From: Candidatus Poseidoniaceae archaeon
Lineage (GTDB): Archaea > Thermoplasmatota > Poseidoniia > Poseidoniales > Poseidoniaceae
DNA length: 6,327 bases
NCBI GenBank assembly: GCA_029250305.1
Contig: JAQXFM010000259.1
Location: forward strand, 1-6,327
Direction: 5' to 3'
The notes beneath the pieces were generated by a model. The model worked only from the letters and a program-made list of their open reading frames with translations, did no database searches and had not been told where the DNA came from. Each line of letters begins with the position of its first letter. The stretch's first letter is position 1. The position numbers and the translations under genes are program-made. Positions 4,690-6,327 of the stretch are shown piece after piece.

Positions 4690-6318
4690 CTAAGCCTTGG
4701 CCAAGGTCAATTGAATGGAATCGCTTGACCATCTTCCATCGGTGTCGCAAATTCTCAATTCAAAACGATGCACGCCTGCATCGAGGCGCACTTTGACTTG
4801 CGGTTGTGAAGCGATTTCTTTGCCTGTATCGTCAACCCAAGACCACATCACAATTCGATTTTGAACGTCTTCTGACCCAAGACCATCGAGCACAACCACT
4901 GCCGTTCCATCAGAATCACAGGTCACTGTTCTGTCCTCCCCTGCTCTTGGAACAGGTGCAATGGGAGCGACCACCGATTCATTCAACGCATCGAACAAAT
5001 CTTCGTCTGGTAGCAATGCCATGTTCGAGAGTTCGTCATTCATTGCCTCAAGCAAACCTTCAGCATCAACATTCAGCGTCCCCATATCTGCAGTGGCATC
5101 ATCAAGTTCGTCCCCAAGATCACCAAGAGCATCTTGAAGCGATTCAATGGAAGCTCCGACCGATTCCCCCATCATAGCCCGTTCTTCTTCGGTGAGGAGA
5201 CTCTCCACTGAATCATCGACTCTATAGATTTCTTCAGCAGAGAGTTGCGGCTCATTCGAACCCTTTTGAAACCACTCTGTGAGTTCGGTTGCATCGACTT
5301 CGAGAAGGGCCTCGTCGAGGCGAAGGTACCCAATTGGCTCGGGATCGGTCCAGTCGTTTTGATCATCGCCAGCAAAGAAGCACACTTTGCCATTATGTGA
5401 TGCAAGGATCTGGGTCGGCATGCCTTGATGCTCTATTTTCCACAAGCCTTCACCGGCTCGATGACCAAAGAGGTAAAACCATGAGGAGACAATTAAATCT
5501 GCACCGCTGATAACAAGTCCTTGAATCGCATAATTTGTTCTCAATATTTCTTCAAAAAGGCCATTCGAGAATTTCGAAACCAAGCCATCATCAAAGCCGC
5601 AGACAACGCCTGTTGCGCCAGGTGTGCAGTGAGTGAGCCGGGTTTTCAAATCAGTTCGGTGAATCAACTCAAATGTTCGAAGGCACCAAACTTCCATCTC
5701 CAGTGCTTCTTCTTCGCCATCGACGAGGGCATAGCCTTCCCTTCCGAGAACAAGGTGGCCATCAGCATCAGTCCCCAGTGCGGTGATCGATTCACCAACA
5801 TCCCCTCGAATGGGGCGTCGCCAAATAACTGAATTCTTACGGATTGCTTGCACGGTGCCATCTTCGCAAGCTAAAACGAGGGTTTCATCAATGAAACATG
5901 CTTTGAGTACGCCGTCGACAGAAGGTGCATGCTCTACGTTTGCTCCGTCATATCCAATCAGGTGAAGGCGGCCTAATGCATCGACCACAGCCATGTGTCC
6001 TGAACCTTGATGCAAAGAAAAACCACCACCTGGAACTTCGGAAAACCACGCCACCTTCCCTTCACCGTTCAAACACGTAAGCCCATTCAATTCATCCAAA
6101 GCAAAGAGACGATTTCCTCTTGAACACAACCCGACAACGGTTGCTGTGTTGTCCCACACGGCAGACACCTCGCCTGGAAGATGATGCTCCAGCGTTGCAA
6201 AAGAGACACGCCCACCTTGTTCAGCCCATGCGAGGAAGGAAGCGTCGCCAGCAAGGCATAGATGTGTGACCTTCCGCTCCGGCGTGAACGCAATCGTTGC
6301 AGGAAGTGTTTGGACCAT
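4690..6318 (-). CDS. Beta-propeller protein with acidic linker and C-terminal PKD-like domain
   Basis: The protein has 542 residues if it starts at the ATG at 6318. The frame stays open to the window edge, so a further upstream start is possible. Residues about 12-335 show repeated short strand patterns such as RLFALDELNGLTCLNGEGK, RLHLIGYDG, LVLACEDGTVQAIRK and GVVCGFDDGLVSKF, the look of a PQQ- or WD40-like propeller with outer-strand 'G x L x A x D x x G' turns. Residues 351-450 form an acidic, probably helical linker with 28 Asp/Glu against 3 Lys/Arg. Residues about 455-540 resemble a PKD domain: AGEDRTVTCDSDGTAVVVLD, then MWSW, a GVHRFELRICDTDG strand pair and a final Thr/Leu strand. No signal peptide or membrane segment is visible, so it is predicted to be cytoplasmic, which is unusual for PKD domains. 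There are no catalytic motifs, and a scaffold or binding role is a guess. It is the first visible gene of an operon with the hydrolase. Confidence 0.8.
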   Translation of the reverse strand: MVQTLPATIAFTPERKVTHLCLAGDASFLAWAEQGGRVSFATLEHHLPGEVSAVWDNTATVVGLCSRGNRLFALDELNGLTCLNGEGKVAWFSEVPGGGFSLHQGSGHMAVVDALGRLHLIGYDGANVEHAPSVDGVLKACFIDETLVLACEDGTVQAIRKNSVIWRRPIRGDVGESITALGTDADGHLVLGREGYALVDGEEEALEMEVWCLRTFELIHRTDLKTRLTHCTPGATGVVCGFDDGLVSKFSNGLFEEILRTNYAIQGLVISGADLIVSSWFYLFGHRAGEGLWKIEHQGMPTQILASHNGKVCFFAGDDQNDWTDPEPIGYLRLDEALLEVDATELTEWFQKGSNEPQLSAEEIYRVDDSVESLLTEEERAMMGESVGASIESLQDALGDLGDELDDATADMGTLNVDAEGLLEAMNDELSNMALLPDEDLFDALNESVVAPIAPVPRAGEDRTVTCDSDGTAVVVLDGLGSEDVQNRIVMWSWVDDTGKEIASQPQVKVRLDAGVHRFELRICDTDGRWSSDSIQLTLAKA

Positions 6319-6327
6319 ACGCAGAAC

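Noticed and set aside
5521..5832. A 103-codon plus-strand frame opposite the propeller gene
   Set aside because: It lies antisense to the propeller region and has no domain signal or ribosome site.

Overview
The window looks like a compact, gene-dense stretch of an archaeal chromosome. The tyrosyl-tRNA synthetase is of the archaeal/eukaryotic type, a neighbouring protein resembles the N-terminal half of the archaeal/eukaryotic MCM helicase, and several genes carry GGAGG-type ribosome binding sites. Together with PKD-like and propeller domains and an acyl-CoA-type electron transfer flavoprotein, this best fits a marine, Thermoplasmatota-like euryarchaeon such as the Poseidoniales (Marine Group II). 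That placement is an inference from gene character, not from a marker search.

Layout, left to right. The last codons of an unidentified gene (1-42) are followed after 21 bases by tyrS (64-1209), in the same direction and with a strong ribosome binding site. Tail to tail with tyrS, one base apart, lies a reverse-strand gene (1211-2059). Its product aligns by eye with the whole N-terminal module of MCM (helical domain, zinc ribbon, OB fold) and stops where the AAA+ motor would begin. A 148-base divergent intergenic region (2060-2207) separates it from the etfB-etfA operon (2208-3888). That region holds a perfect 7-3-7 inverted repeat and a leader able to fold over the etfB ribosome binding site. 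etfA and the next reverse gene abut exactly, sharing the hexamer TGATCA as two back-to-back stop codons. The reverse operon running from the right edge encodes a 542-residue beta-propeller/acidic linker/PKD-like protein (6318-4690) and, 30 bases on, a YcbL/glyoxalase II-like metallo-beta-lactamase-fold hydrolase (4659-3889).

How the genes work together. EtfA and EtfB form one heterodimeric electron carrier that probably takes electrons from acyl-CoA or related dehydrogenases. TyrRS is housekeeping. The hydrolase and propeller-PKD protein are probably co-transcribed, but no joint function is evident. No tRNA, rRNA, CRISPR array, insertion sequence or integrase was seen. The points most worth a second look are the MCM N-domain-only protein, the inverted repeat in front of etfBA, and the propeller-PKD fusion without a signal peptide.
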